Positions 38,101 to 48,122 of a stretch of 64,000 bases of DNA are shown here, piece after piece. The DNA is from Lysobacterales bacterium (GTDB taxonomy: Bacteria > Pseudomonadota > Gammaproteobacteria > Xanthomonadales > Rhodanobacteraceae): contig JAFKNA010000011.1 of the NCBI GenBank assembly GCA_017305135.1, positions 1 to 64,000 on the forward strand, read 5' to 3'. A program made the translations under genes and the position numbers. A model generated the notes under the pieces. That model worked only from the letters and a program-made list of their open reading frames with translations, made no database searches and was not told the DNA's origin. The first letter of the stretch is position 1. Every line of letters begins with the position of its first letter.

Positions 38101-38173
38101 CCCCCTCGCGGCACGCCGGCAGCACCGCAGGCAGCGAACTGGGCCCGTGCCGGGGCGACCCGGGCCGTCCGCG

Positions 38174-39931
38174 TCAGGACTCGAAGCCGGCGCTGAAAAT
38201 GACATCCGGGGGCGGCTGCGCCTCGAATGCCCCGATGTCCGCGGCCGGGCCGTACACGCGCGCATGATGCGGCCCCCGTTGATCGAACGGCAGGCCCATC
38301 GCGTTGTTCCCGGCATCCACGGCGGGGCTTCCCTCGCCCAGTGCATGGGTCCGGGTGGCACCGCCGTTGTCCGCCAGCGGCAGGAGCAGTGGATCGGCAC
38401 CCAGGGTATCGGCGGGCAACAGCGCGCCACTGGTTTCGCCGATCAGGTTTGCGGAGCCGGCGATCGTCGGCTTGCTGTCCGCGAAGGCCACTGCGAGGTC
38501 GGCCGCGAACCAGGTCTGGTCCCCGGCCTCGTTGTTGCTGATGATGGAGCTGTGGATGGCGTAGGCGCCGGTGGTCTCGTTCGAGCCAATCAGGACGCCG
38601 CCGATGCCGAACGGGCTGGTTTCGTCGACGGCGTTGAACGCCACGGTGCTGTTTCGCATGGTCAGCCCGTCGATGATCACCAGGCCCGCCCCGTACATGC
38701 CCGCGGTGTTCTGCGACACTGTGCTGTTGGCGATTTCCAGGTGTGACACGCCCGGGATTCCTCCGCGCTGCACCACGCCGCCGCCGACCATGCCGGCATG
38801 GTTGCCCTCGATCGTCGACCCCGTGATCACTGCGCTGCCACGGACGGAGAGCGCGCCGCCGCCGACGTCCATCGCGCCCCCCGAGTTGACCACGCTGTTG
38901 CCGCTGAACGTGCTGTCCTCGACCCGCAGTCCGAAGGCGTTCACGCCGCCGCCCTCGGTGATGCTTTCCTCTTCGAGGTCGGCCGAAGCCGAGGAGACCG
39001 AGTTTGCCGTGACCCTGCTGCGCAGGATCGTCACGGTCCCGGTCGAGTCGAGGCCGCCGCCGAAGGCGTTGAAGTCGCTTCCGGTGCCTGTCGATTCCAC
39101 GCGGTTTTCCCGGATCAGACTGTCCAGGACGGTGATGTCTCCCGCTATGCCGTCCGGGTCGGTGCGAGTGAGCACGCCGCCTCCGCCCACGTTGCGGGCA
39201 GCGTCCGCGCGAGCCGTGTTCCCGCTGACCAGGCTTCGCGTGACGGTGACGTTGCCGCCGGCGAACGCTCCGCCGCCGCCCGCGTATTCGGCGGACCCAC
39301 CGACCTGCACCGTGCACTCGGTGATGGCGGCATCGACGAGCGCGATGTTCCCGGAATTCGACGACACGCAGCCTCCGTTGCCTTCCGCCACGTGCCCCCT
39401 CGTGAGCGTCATGCCACGGATTTCGAGCGTTCCGCGTCCGCCATGCAGGAAGATGCGGCTGGCCTCGGCGCCATCGATGGCGAGGGCGTCCCGGCCGGGG
39501 CCTGAGACGACGATGTCGTCGACAGGGAGTTCGATCTCGCCTGCCTGCAACTGGATCATGCCGCACTCGAGATCGCTGGCGTCGATCACGTCGCCGCTGG
39601 CGGCGCCGGCGGCGGCCGCCCGCAGCGTTCCTTCGCTCCCATCGTCCGCGCACGAGGTGACCTTCCAGATGGCGGCCGCGCCGTCCGCGGCCGCCCCGGC
39701 GTGCTCCACCGCAGGCGTTCCAGGCACATCGCCGGCGACCTGCATCGCCCCGCCGGTGGTCAGCGCCGGAAAGGCCGGCGAGGGCACGGACGCCCGCTGG
39801 GTCTCGACGGCATGCGCCGGTCCGGCGAGAGCGCCCACCAGCAGCAGCCAGGGCCACGGGTTGCAATACGGCGCCTTGCGCTTGCTGCCGGATGGCGCCG
39901 CGCGCCCTGGCCGGGGAAAACATCGAATCAT
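38174..39931 (-). CDS. Exported choice-of-anchor Q / beta-helix protein
   Basis: A 585-residue secreted or surface protein. Its N-terminus is long and basic, followed by a signal core PWPWLLLVGALAGPAHA. The body is a right-handed parallel beta-helix made of repeated strands such as TVTRSLVSGNTA, DSLIRENRV, RVTANSVSSAS and ENSTVSQNTAG. A PLADNGGATRTHALGEGSPA block with AVDAGN marks the anchor-Q end. The final residues PPPDVIFSAGFES form a short tail like that of the beta-helix protein at 19515. The ATG at 39931 has AGAGGAT upstream. It lies 86 bases downstream of a winged-helix regulator on the same strand, possibly in one transcript. Confidence 0.88.
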   Translation of the reverse strand: MIRCFPRPGRAAPSGSKRKAPYCNPWPWLLLVGALAGPAHAVETQRASVPSPAFPALTTGGAMQVAGDVPGTPAVEHAGAAADGAAAIWKVTSCADDGSEGTLRAAAAGAASGDVIDASDLECGMIQLQAGEIELPVDDIVVSGPGRDALAIDGAEASRIFLHGGRGTLEIRGMTLTRGHVAEGNGGCVSSNSGNIALVDAAITECTVQVGGSAEYAGGGGAFAGGNVTVTRSLVSGNTARADAARNVGGGGVLTRTDPDGIAGDITVLDSLIRENRVESTGTGSDFNAFGGGLDSTGTVTILRSRVTANSVSSASADLEEESITEGGGVNAFGLRVEDSTFSGNSVVNSGGAMDVGGGALSVRGSAVITGSTIEGNHAGMVGGGVVQRGGIPGVSHLEIANSTVSQNTAGMYGAGLVIIDGLTMRNSTVAFNAVDETSPFGIGGVLIGSNETTGAYAIHSSIISNNEAGDQTWFAADLAVAFADSKPTIAGSANLIGETSGALLPADTLGADPLLLPLADNGGATRTHALGEGSPAVDAGNNAMGLPFDQRGPHHARVYGPAADIGAFEAQPPPDVIFSAGFES

Positions 39932-40017
39932 TGGATCATCCTCTTGTCGGACCGGGAACACCGGCATGCCAGCCTAGGACGATGCAGGGCGCCACGGGCT
40001 CGGGAAGGCCGGCCGAT

Positions 40018-42465
40018 TCATTCCGCCTTGCCTTCCATTTGCCATCCGTTCCCTTCCGGATCAGTGCGTTGCCGCGGCTGCCCCTCCCAGGCCAGTGCCG
40101 CGGTTGCTGCAGGTGCGGCCTTCAGCCTCACCGGGATGGTGCGTTCCCCGGCAAGCGTTTCCGCGTGCTCGAGTGCCGCGCGCCACGCCGCGACCGCACT
40201 CATCGCCTGGTACAGCTCGACCTGCAGAAGGGCGCTTTCGAAGTCCTGCTCCGCGTAGCGGCTGATGCGCCCGGCCACGGTGCCCGCGCGCCGGAGATCG
40301 CCCGCGGCAATCAGGCTGCGGACATAGGGAATGGCGACCAGCGCAAGGTCGATCGGCACCCCGTCGCGTTCAGCGAGCTGCATGGTGGCCGCGTAGGCAT
40401 GCAGCGCCGCCGAGTGGCCGGCGTCGTTCCGCGTGGCTTCGGCCTTTGCAACCCGGCTGTAGAGCACGACCGTCTTGTCGCCGCTGCCATCGGCCCACGC
40501 GGCAAACTGCTCCGCCTGGTCCCGCGCTGCCCCGGACCGATCCATGCGTACAAGAGCCTTGACCACGATCAGCCACGCATTTGTGCGCGTCAGGAGGGCG
40601 TCGCTTCCAGCCTGCTTGCCGCTGACCTCACGCGCCAGGGCATGGGCCGCTTCGGCCTCGCCCGCCTCCAGCTCGATGCTCGCCTGCTCGACGCGGATCA
40701 TGTCCAGCGACTTCGCCTCTTCGGCGGTGTCCAGGCGCGACACCAGGTCGGCGAACAGCCTGCGTGCCTCGTCCAGCCTGCCGACGGAAGCCAGCGCGCT
40801 CGCGCGCGCCATGATGACCTGCTGGCGTGCCAGCCGGTGCTGCAGCCGGTCCAGCAGGGACAGCCCCCTCTCGCTGGTGGCAAGGGCATCCAGGTGCCTC
40901 AGCAGGTTGCGCTCGGTCACCACCTGGTTGCTGCGTGCGCTGGCCAGCTCGGTGATGGCGCCGAACTCCTCGAACCGCGCGGCCGCCTTTTCGAACAGGT
41001 CCAGCGCGACGAGCGGGCGATTGCGGTGGTTGTGGATGAATGCCTCGCAGTAGTCGACCATCGCCAGTTCGAACTGGTCGCCTGCCGACTGCAATACCGT
41101 GCGTGCAAGGGAGAAATCGTTGACCGCTTCGGAGTACCGGCCCTGCTCCGCGTAGCTGAGACCGCGGGCGATGCGGAGCTGGCCCGATTTCACCGGTTCG
41201 GCGTGCCCGTCCAGCAGGGCGATGGCTTCGTCGAACGCGGAGTCCGCGGCGGCCCAGTCGCCCAGATGTCGGGCGGAACTGCCAAGGTTGCTCAGCATGC
41301 GCGCCCGCAACACGGCATCGGTCGCGAATCCCGATTCGGTGCGCAGTGCACTCAGCTTTCCATACGCGACCTCGATGCGTCCGGCCCAGTAATCGGCCTG
41401 CGCACTGCGCAGCTGGAGTTCCGGCAGCGCCCGGTGGCGAGGCGGCGCGGTCTCGATCAGCCGTTCCGCGGTGGCCACGTCGCCGGCGAGCATCGACGCC
41501 TCGATCCGCTGCAGCAGCTCGACCAGCGGCAGTTCCGCGGCTGCCAGGGAGCCGCGCGGGATGGTCTTGCCGAGGAGCGCCATGATCCGATCCGCCGCAT
41601 CCCGCGCGACGGCGAGCGGGTCCCCACCTTCCACGAGGACTTCGCGGCGGTGGCCCGTCGCGTCGCTCAACACCATGCGCAGCAGCCAGGCAGCGTCGGT
41701 CTTGTGCAGCTGCGAGCCGACCACCAGGCCTGCTCCGGTCGCGATCCGCAGGGTATCGTCGTCGATCTCCCGCTTGGCGCCGACCGCGCGAACCACGCTG
41801 TCGCTGGGGACCACGGCAACACCACCGTCGCGCAACCGGCTGGCGACGAGGTCCATCAGTCCCAGGCGCAGCCAGGCGTCCGCGGGATCGGCCGCGATCT
41901 CGACCGGCAGGATGGCGAGCCGGCTCGCCGGTTGGACTGCGGATGGCGAAACGACGGGCGCCGCGACGCGCGACCTGGGCGTGTCGCCTGCGTCGCCCTG
42001 CCAGGCGAGGAGCGCCGCGACGGCCGCTCCCAGCGCGCAGGTCAACGAAGCCACCCGGATCCTGGAACGCCAGGTTTGCGGGGAACCCGCGCCTGCCCGC
42101 GCGATCGATTCCGGACCCGGAGCGGGAGCGCCGTCCACCTCGATCCGCTCCGTCGTGACGTCGGCCACCCAGTGGAACCCGAAGCGCGGCACGGTGCGGA
42201 TGATTCTCTGTTCTTCGCCGCTGTCGCCCACGGCACGGCGCGCCTTCAGCAGCGCCTTGCCAAGCACGGCGTCGGTGACGGTGGTCCGGCCCCACACGGC
42301 AGCAACGAGTTCGTCGCGTCCCACCGCGCGCTGCCGGTTGTCCAGCAGGTAGGCGATGCAATCGAAGACCGTCGGTGAGGTCGGGACGGGAACGTTCCCG
42401 CGGTGCAGCTCACGCGAAGCGACGTCGATGCGGCAATCATGGAAATGATGGACGTGTCGAGCCAT
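40018..42465 (-). CDS. CadC-like winged-helix, single-span membrane protein with TPR repeats
   Basis: An 815-residue one-component regulator candidate. Residues 1-105 form an OmpR/CadC-type winged helix (TSPTVFDCIAYLLDNRQRAV, VGRDELVAAVWGRTTVTDAV, IIRTVPRFGFHWVADV). One transmembrane helix covers about 137-155. The periplasmic part starts with a beta-rich TolB-N-like segment (RLAILPVEIAADPADAW) and continues as helical TPR-like repeats to the end. Such proteins sense outside signals and bind DNA from the membrane without phosphorylation. The beta-helix gene is directly downstream. The ligand and targets are unknown. Confidence 0.88.
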   Translation of the reverse strand: MARHVHHFHDCRIDVASRELHRGNVPVPTSPTVFDCIAYLLDNRQRAVGRDELVAAVWGRTTVTDAVLGKALLKARRAVGDSGEEQRIIRTVPRFGFHWVADVTTERIEVDGAPAPGPESIARAGAGSPQTWRSRIRVASLTCALGAAVAALLAWQGDAGDTPRSRVAAPVVSPSAVQPASRLAILPVEIAADPADAWLRLGLMDLVASRLRDGGVAVVPSDSVVRAVGAKREIDDDTLRIATGAGLVVGSQLHKTDAAWLLRMVLSDATGHRREVLVEGGDPLAVARDAADRIMALLGKTIPRGSLAAAELPLVELLQRIEASMLAGDVATAERLIETAPPRHRALPELQLRSAQADYWAGRIEVAYGKLSALRTESGFATDAVLRARMLSNLGSSARHLGDWAAADSAFDEAIALLDGHAEPVKSGQLRIARGLSYAEQGRYSEAVNDFSLARTVLQSAGDQFELAMVDYCEAFIHNHRNRPLVALDLFEKAAARFEEFGAITELASARSNQVVTERNLLRHLDALATSERGLSLLDRLQHRLARQQVIMARASALASVGRLDEARRLFADLVSRLDTAEEAKSLDMIRVEQASIELEAGEAEAAHALAREVSGKQAGSDALLTRTNAWLIVVKALVRMDRSGAARDQAEQFAAWADGSGDKTVVLYSRVAKAEATRNDAGHSAALHAYAATMQLAERDGVPIDLALVAIPYVRSLIAAGDLRRAGTVAGRISRYAEQDFESALLQVELYQAMSAVAAWRAALEHAETLAGERTIPVRLKAAPAATAALAWEGQPRQRTDPEGNGWQMEGKAE

Positions 42466-42641
42466 CAGGGCAGGTTAGCTTCCGTGACGACGTTGCGGAA
42501 GGCGCGCAGCGGGAGCAGCCGCGGTGCGGCGGAGCACGCCGAAGCCTGCGCGCGAGGGGCATACTCTCTTCGCGCCGTTGCCACGCCCGATGAGCCAGGG
42601 AGGCATTGCCAAGAGGCGGCCCCGCATCGGGTTCGAAAGCC

Positions 42642-43109
42642 TCAGCCCGGCCGCCGCACCATCAGCCAGAAGATGGCGAGGAAGGCGAAGAAGGCCGGGA
42701 AGCCGAGCACGAACCAGGCACGGTGCAGCCGCGCGTAGGCGGGCGGGAGCGGCGCGTCGTCGGCGCCGGCCGCGCCAGCCACGTCGCGCATCCGCTGCTG
42801 CAGCACCACCACCGGCAGCCAGCAGGCGATCGCCACGGCGTAGAGTGCGATCGACGCCAGCAGCCAGCCGCTCGACCAGGGCAGGCCGCTCCGCCACACC
42901 AGCCAGGCCCCGCTTGCCGGCTGCACGATGGCGGCGGGCGTGGTGAACAGCCAGTCCGCCCAGACCACGCGGCGCGCGACGAAGGCGGCGATGCGCGCAT
43001 CGTGCTGGCGGTTGGCGAGAAGAAGGTAGAAGGCCGAACCGACGCCGGTGCCGAACAGCACTGTGGCCGACAGCACGTGCAGCCACTTCACCAGGAAATA
43101 GGCGGTCAT
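42642..43109 (-). CDS. DUF2269 family membrane protein
   Basis: A 155-residue protein with four transmembrane helices (about 5-25, 48-68, 77-100, 128-150). The family start YFLVKWLHVLSATVLFGTG carries a conserved His11 and is typical. RVVWADWLFTTPAAIVQP and PSGAWLV-like segments follow. The function is unknown. The ATG at 43109 overlaps the upstream gene's stop as ATGA, so it is the second gene of a two-gene operon. Confidence 0.9.
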   Translation of the reverse strand: MTAYFLVKWLHVLSATVLFGTGVGSAFYLLLANRQHDARIAAFVARRVVWADWLFTTPAAIVQPASGAWLVWRSGLPWSSGWLLASIALYAVAIACWLPVVVLQQRMRDVAGAAGADDAPLPPAYARLHRAWFVLGFPAFFAFLAIFWLMVRRPG

Positions 43110-44380
43110 GGCGGCTCCGCGTGCGCCAGCAAGCCGAGCGCGGCGAGCAGGGGCAGGTTCTTCAGCAGCGGGCCGAACGGATGCAGCCAGAACTCGGGCA
43201 GACGCCAGCTCAGGATCGCCATGTAGGCGAGCACCAGCAGCGCCTGCGCGCCGTACAGGCGCCAGCGCCGCGGCGCGAACAGGGTGAGCAGGCCGAAGGC
43301 GAGATCCAGTCCGGCGCCGAGGTACAGCGCCGCCGGGCGCCATTCCTCCGCCACTCCGGCGCGCGCCAGGAGATCGAGACTGTCGGCCCGTGGATACAGG
43401 CCGAGCGATACCGCGGCCGTCCACAGCCACACCAGCGCCACGCTCAGCCGCAGCAGCGGCAGCCAGCTGGCGAGCGCGGCCTGCCGGCGCAGCATGGCCC
43501 GCTGCGCCGGCCGGATGAAGGCATCGGCGGCACGCGGCTGGCGTCCGAGCAGCTCGGCCAGCGGCCCGGCGTCGGCGCAGTTGCCGCGTTCGAGGAGTTC
43601 CAGCGCCTCGCGCCGGGCGAACGGCGCCAGACGGCCGGACAGCCGCGCCAGCATTGCCAGCAGCACCTCCGGCACCGGCATGACGCGCAGCCGCCCGCCG
43701 CCGAGGCCGCGCCGCAGCGCCTCCAGGTACTCGCGCAGGCGCAGCGCGCGTGGCCCGACCACGGCCAGCACCGGTTCGGCCGGCACGCCGGCGAGGCTGT
43801 GCACGATGGCATCGACCAGGTCCGAGAGATCCACCGGCTGCACGCGCTGGCGTCCACCGCCGGGCAGCGGCAGCAGCGGCAGCAGGGCCAGTTGCAGGAA
43901 CAGGCGCGTGCTCGTCCCCTGCGCCCCGAACACCAGCGAGGGGCGCAGCACGCGGCCATCGAGCGGCTGCGCCAGCAAGGCGGCGTCGGCGCGTTCCTTG
44001 CTGGCCAGGAAGGCAGGCGCGCCGGGCCGGCCCGCGCCGAGTGCCGATACCTGCACCACCCGCGACACGCCGGCCTGGCGGCAGCCTTCGAAGAGGGCCA
44101 CTGGAGCACGTACATGCACATCCTCGAAACGGATACCGGCGCCTTCGGCGAAGATGCCGACCAGGTTCACCACCGCCCCACAGCCACGCACGCGCTCGCG
44201 CCAGGCCGCCGGATCGTGGTCACGCGAATAGTCGACCGCGACCGCCTCGCACTCCGGCCAGGCGGCCCGCAGCGCGGCCGGATCGCGGCCGCCGAGGCGC
44301 AACTCGTGCCCGCCGGCGCGCAGCGCCTCGACCAGCGCGCTGCCGATGAAGCCGCTGGCGCCGGCGACGAAGATCCTCAC
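43106..44380 (-). CDS. NAD(P)-binding Rossmann protein fused to a DoxX-like membrane domain
   Basis: A 424-residue two-part protein. The N-terminal 230 residues are an atypical short-chain dehydrogenase/complex-I NDUFA9-like Rossmann domain, with GASGFIGS at 7-14, VVNLVGIFAEG, RVVQVSALGA and LRPSLVFGA. The C-terminal part (about 290-424) has four hydrophobic helices resembling DoxX-like membrane proteins (WRPAALYLGAGLDLAFGLL). The GTG at 44380 starts directly at the Rossmann strand; a GTG five codons upstream is possible. It overlaps DUF2269 as ATGA. The substrate is unknown; a membrane redox or quinone-linked role is only a guess. Confidence 0.85.
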   Translation of the reverse strand: MRIFVAGASGFIGSALVEALRAGGHELRLGGRDPAALRAAWPECEAVAVDYSRDHDPAAWRERVRGCGAVVNLVGIFAEGAGIRFEDVHVRAPVALFEGCRQAGVSRVVQVSALGAGRPGAPAFLASKERADAALLAQPLDGRVLRPSLVFGAQGTSTRLFLQLALLPLLPLPGGGRQRVQPVDLSDLVDAIVHSLAGVPAEPVLAVVGPRALRLREYLEALRRGLGGGRLRVMPVPEVLLAMLARLSGRLAPFARREALELLERGNCADAGPLAELLGRQPRAADAFIRPAQRAMLRRQAALASWLPLLRLSVALVWLWTAAVSLGLYPRADSLDLLARAGVAEEWRPAALYLGAGLDLAFGLLTLFAPRRWRLYGAQALLVLAYMAILSWRLPEFWLHPFGPLLKNLPLLAALGLLAHAEPP

Positions 44381-44409
44381 CGCGCCGCGCCCCACCCGGA
44401 GTCCCGCCG

Positions 44410-44892
44410 GTGAGCCGCCGGGGCGCCTGGTCGCGCGCGACCCTCATGGATGGCAGTGCGGCCAGCCTCGCCTCTACCCTGGTGGTGGTCGCCTGCGGCT
44501 ACCTGCGCGGCCATCGCGGCGCCGCCGGCACCAACGCCAGCAGCCACTGGGTCTGGGGTGAGCAGGCGCGCCACCGCGAGGCGCCGAGCTGGCGCTACAC
44601 CGCCCTCGGCTACGCGATCCACCACGCCAGCTCGCTGTTCTGGGCCGGCATCTATCATGCCGGTCGCGGGTCCGGCCGGCACCCGCTGGCGCGTGCGGCG
44701 GGGATCTCCGCGCTGGCCTGCCTGGTCGATTACAAGGTCGTGCCAAAACGGCTCACGCCGGGCTTCGAGCGCCATCTGTCGTCCTCCGCGATGTGGGCGG
44801 TGTACGCCGCATTCGCGGCCGGCCTGGCCGCGCGCGCCTGCTGGCGCAGGCGCAGGCAGCATCGTCCCATGACGCACCGGGACGAAAGCTGA
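44410..44892 (+). CDS. Conserved membrane protein of unknown function
   Basis: A protein of up to 160 residues. I do not recognise a named family, but the NASSHWVWGEQA and LGYAIHHASSLFWAGIYHA segments look conserved and are rich in His and Trp within hydrophobic stretches. Hydrophobic segments occur at about 17-32, 66-85, 95-108 and 124-143. The start may be GTG at 44410 or ATG at 44446; the latter begins just before the first helix. It is divergent from the Rossmann/DoxX gene and upstream of the FAD-Rieske gene. Confidence 0.6.
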   Translation: MSRRGAWSRATLMDGSAASLASTLVVVACGYLRGHRGAAGTNASSHWVWGEQARHREAPSWRYTALGYAIHHASSLFWAGIYHAGRGSGRHPLARAAGISALACLVDYKVVPKRLTPGFERHLSSSAMWAVYAAFAAGLAARACWRRRRQHRPMTHRDES

Positions 44893-45099
44893 AGCACGCA
44901 GGCGGGAAAGATGTTCCGCGCCGCGGGCTTTTCTTTCGGCCTGGAGGCTACCGTTCCGGCGCCACGCATGGTTACGACGGCGGGCGAGCACCGGCCGGGA
45001 GCGGGGTCGGCGCGACTCCTGCATGACCGGCGGAATCATTGCGCCGAGCGCCGCACGCTTCGGCCAGCAGCGGCCCGCACGGGCAGAAGGAGGGTTCCC

Positions 45100-46638
45100 A
45101 TGGATTCCGGCGACGATGACGGCACGCGCATTTCGCTCTGGCACGCCACCGCCACGGCGCCTGAATTTCCTCCGCTGGAGCAGGACACCCGGGTCGATGC
45201 CTGCGTGGTCGGTGCGGGCATCACCGGCATCGGCACCGCGTTGGAACTGGCGCGACGCGGCCATTCGGTACTGGTGCTCGACGACGGTGCGGTGGGTGGC
45301 GGCGTGACCGGCCGCACCACCGGCCACCTCGCCAGCGCCATCGACGACCGCTTCTACTGGCTGGCCCGCATGCACGGCAGCGACGGCGCCCGGCTGGCCG
45401 CCGCCAGCCACGCGGCGGCCATCGACTTCATCGAGGCCAATGTGGCCCGCCATGCCATCGATTGCGATTTCGAGCGGCTGCCGGCCTGGTTGATGTGCGG
45501 CGCCGGGCGTGGCCGCGAGGAACTGGAGACCGAGCTCGACGCCGCCAGCCGCGCGGGCCTGGAGGTTTCGCTGCACCAGAACTTCGCCCCGACCGGCCGC
45601 AGCCTCGGATCGGCGCTGCGCTTCGCCCGTCAGGGGCAGATGCACCCGCTGCGCTATCTCTACGGGCTGGCCGAAGCGGTGCGGCGCGAAGGTGGCCGCA
45701 TCTGCACCGGCAACCACGTGGTCGCGGTCGAGGATGGCGCGCCCGTGCGCGTCACGCTGCAGGATGGCACCGTGGTGGAGTGCGGCGCGGCGGTGGTGGC
45801 CACCGATTCGCCGATCAACGACCGCTTCGTCATGCAGACCCGGCAGGCCGCCTACCGCACCTATGCGATCGCGCTGCGGGTACCGGAGGGTACCTGGCCC
45901 GCCGCGCTCCTGTGGCAGACCGGCGACCCGTACAAATACGTGCGCGCCTGGCACGATCGTGGCGCCGGCGAGCACTGGCTGCTGGTCGGCGGCGAGGACC
46001 ACAAGACCGGGCAGCCCGAGGGCGGCGACCCCTTCGCGGCGTTGCGGCAGTGGACCGCCGCTGCGCTCGGCATCGACGCCGCGCCCGGGTACGCGTGGTC
46101 GGGGCAGATCATCGAACCGCACGACGGGCTGGCCTTCATCGGCCGCAATCCCGGCGACGAGCACGTGTTCATCGCCTGCGGCGACTCCGGCAATGGTTTG
46201 ACCCACGGCAGCATCGCGGCGATGCTCCTGCCCGCCCTGATCGAAGGCCACGACCACCCGTGGGCGACGCTGTACTCGCCGTCGCGCCGCTCGCTCCGCG
46301 CCAGCGGCGAATACCTGCGCGAGAATGCCAACGTGGCCGCGCAGTACCGCGAGCTCCTGACCGGTGGCGACGTCGATTCGGTTGACGCGATCGCCGCCGG
46401 CGAGGGCGCGGTGCTGCGGCGCGGGTTCCACAAGCTGGCGGTCTTCCGCGACGATGCCGGTGCGCTGCACGCCCATTCGGCGATCTGCACGCACCTGGGC
46501 TGCGTGGTGGGCTGGAACGCGGTGGAGAAGAGCTGGGACTGCCCGTGCCACGGCTCCCGCTTCGACGCGCGCGATGGCCGCGTGCTGGACGGCCCGGCGG
46601 CCTATCCCCTGCATCCGGCGGAGTTGCCCGGCGACTGA
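45100..46638 (+). CDS. FAD-dependent oxidoreductase with C-terminal Rieske [2Fe-2S] domain
   Basis: A 512-residue cytoplasmic flavoprotein of the DAO family fused to a Rieske domain. The FAD-binding GxGxxG is VVGAGITGIG at about 37-46, with LVLDDGAVGGGVTGRTTGHL after it, typical of this fusion family. A second nucleotide-contact motif is FIACGDSGNGLTHG. The Rieske cluster ligands are Cys463, His465, Cys481 and His484 (CTHLGC...CPCHGSRF). The GAAGGAGGG ribosome site before the ATG at 45100 is excellent. Electrons probably pass between FAD and the cluster; the substrate is unknown. Confidence 0.93.
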   Translation: MDSGDDDGTRISLWHATATAPEFPPLEQDTRVDACVVGAGITGIGTALELARRGHSVLVLDDGAVGGGVTGRTTGHLASAIDDRFYWLARMHGSDGARLAAASHAAAIDFIEANVARHAIDCDFERLPAWLMCGAGRGREELETELDAASRAGLEVSLHQNFAPTGRSLGSALRFARQGQMHPLRYLYGLAEAVRREGGRICTGNHVVAVEDGAPVRVTLQDGTVVECGAAVVATDSPINDRFVMQTRQAAYRTYAIALRVPEGTWPAALLWQTGDPYKYVRAWHDRGAGEHWLLVGGEDHKTGQPEGGDPFAALRQWTAAALGIDAAPGYAWSGQIIEPHDGLAFIGRNPGDEHVFIACGDSGNGLTHGSIAAMLLPALIEGHDHPWATLYSPSRRSLRASGEYLRENANVAAQYRELLTGGDVDSVDAIAAGEGAVLRRGFHKLAVFRDDAGALHAHSAICTHLGCVVGWNAVEKSWDCPCHGSRFDARDGRVLDGPAAYPLHPAELPGD

Positions 46639-46745
46639 GTGGCCGGCGCCGCACGGCGGGCGCGCGCGGGATCGCCCATGACCTGCGGCACGTTGGCCGC
46701 GCCGGGCGGACCGGCTAACGTGGCCGCTCCACAGGAGGGCCACCG

Positions 46746-48118
<1,373 letters not shown>

Positions 48119-48122
<4 letters not shown>

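Noticed and set aside
39892-42378. 828-codon plus-strand frame antisense to the winged-helix/TPR gene
   Set aside because: No recognisable domain, while the minus strand encodes a clear winged helix, a transmembrane helix and TPR repeats.
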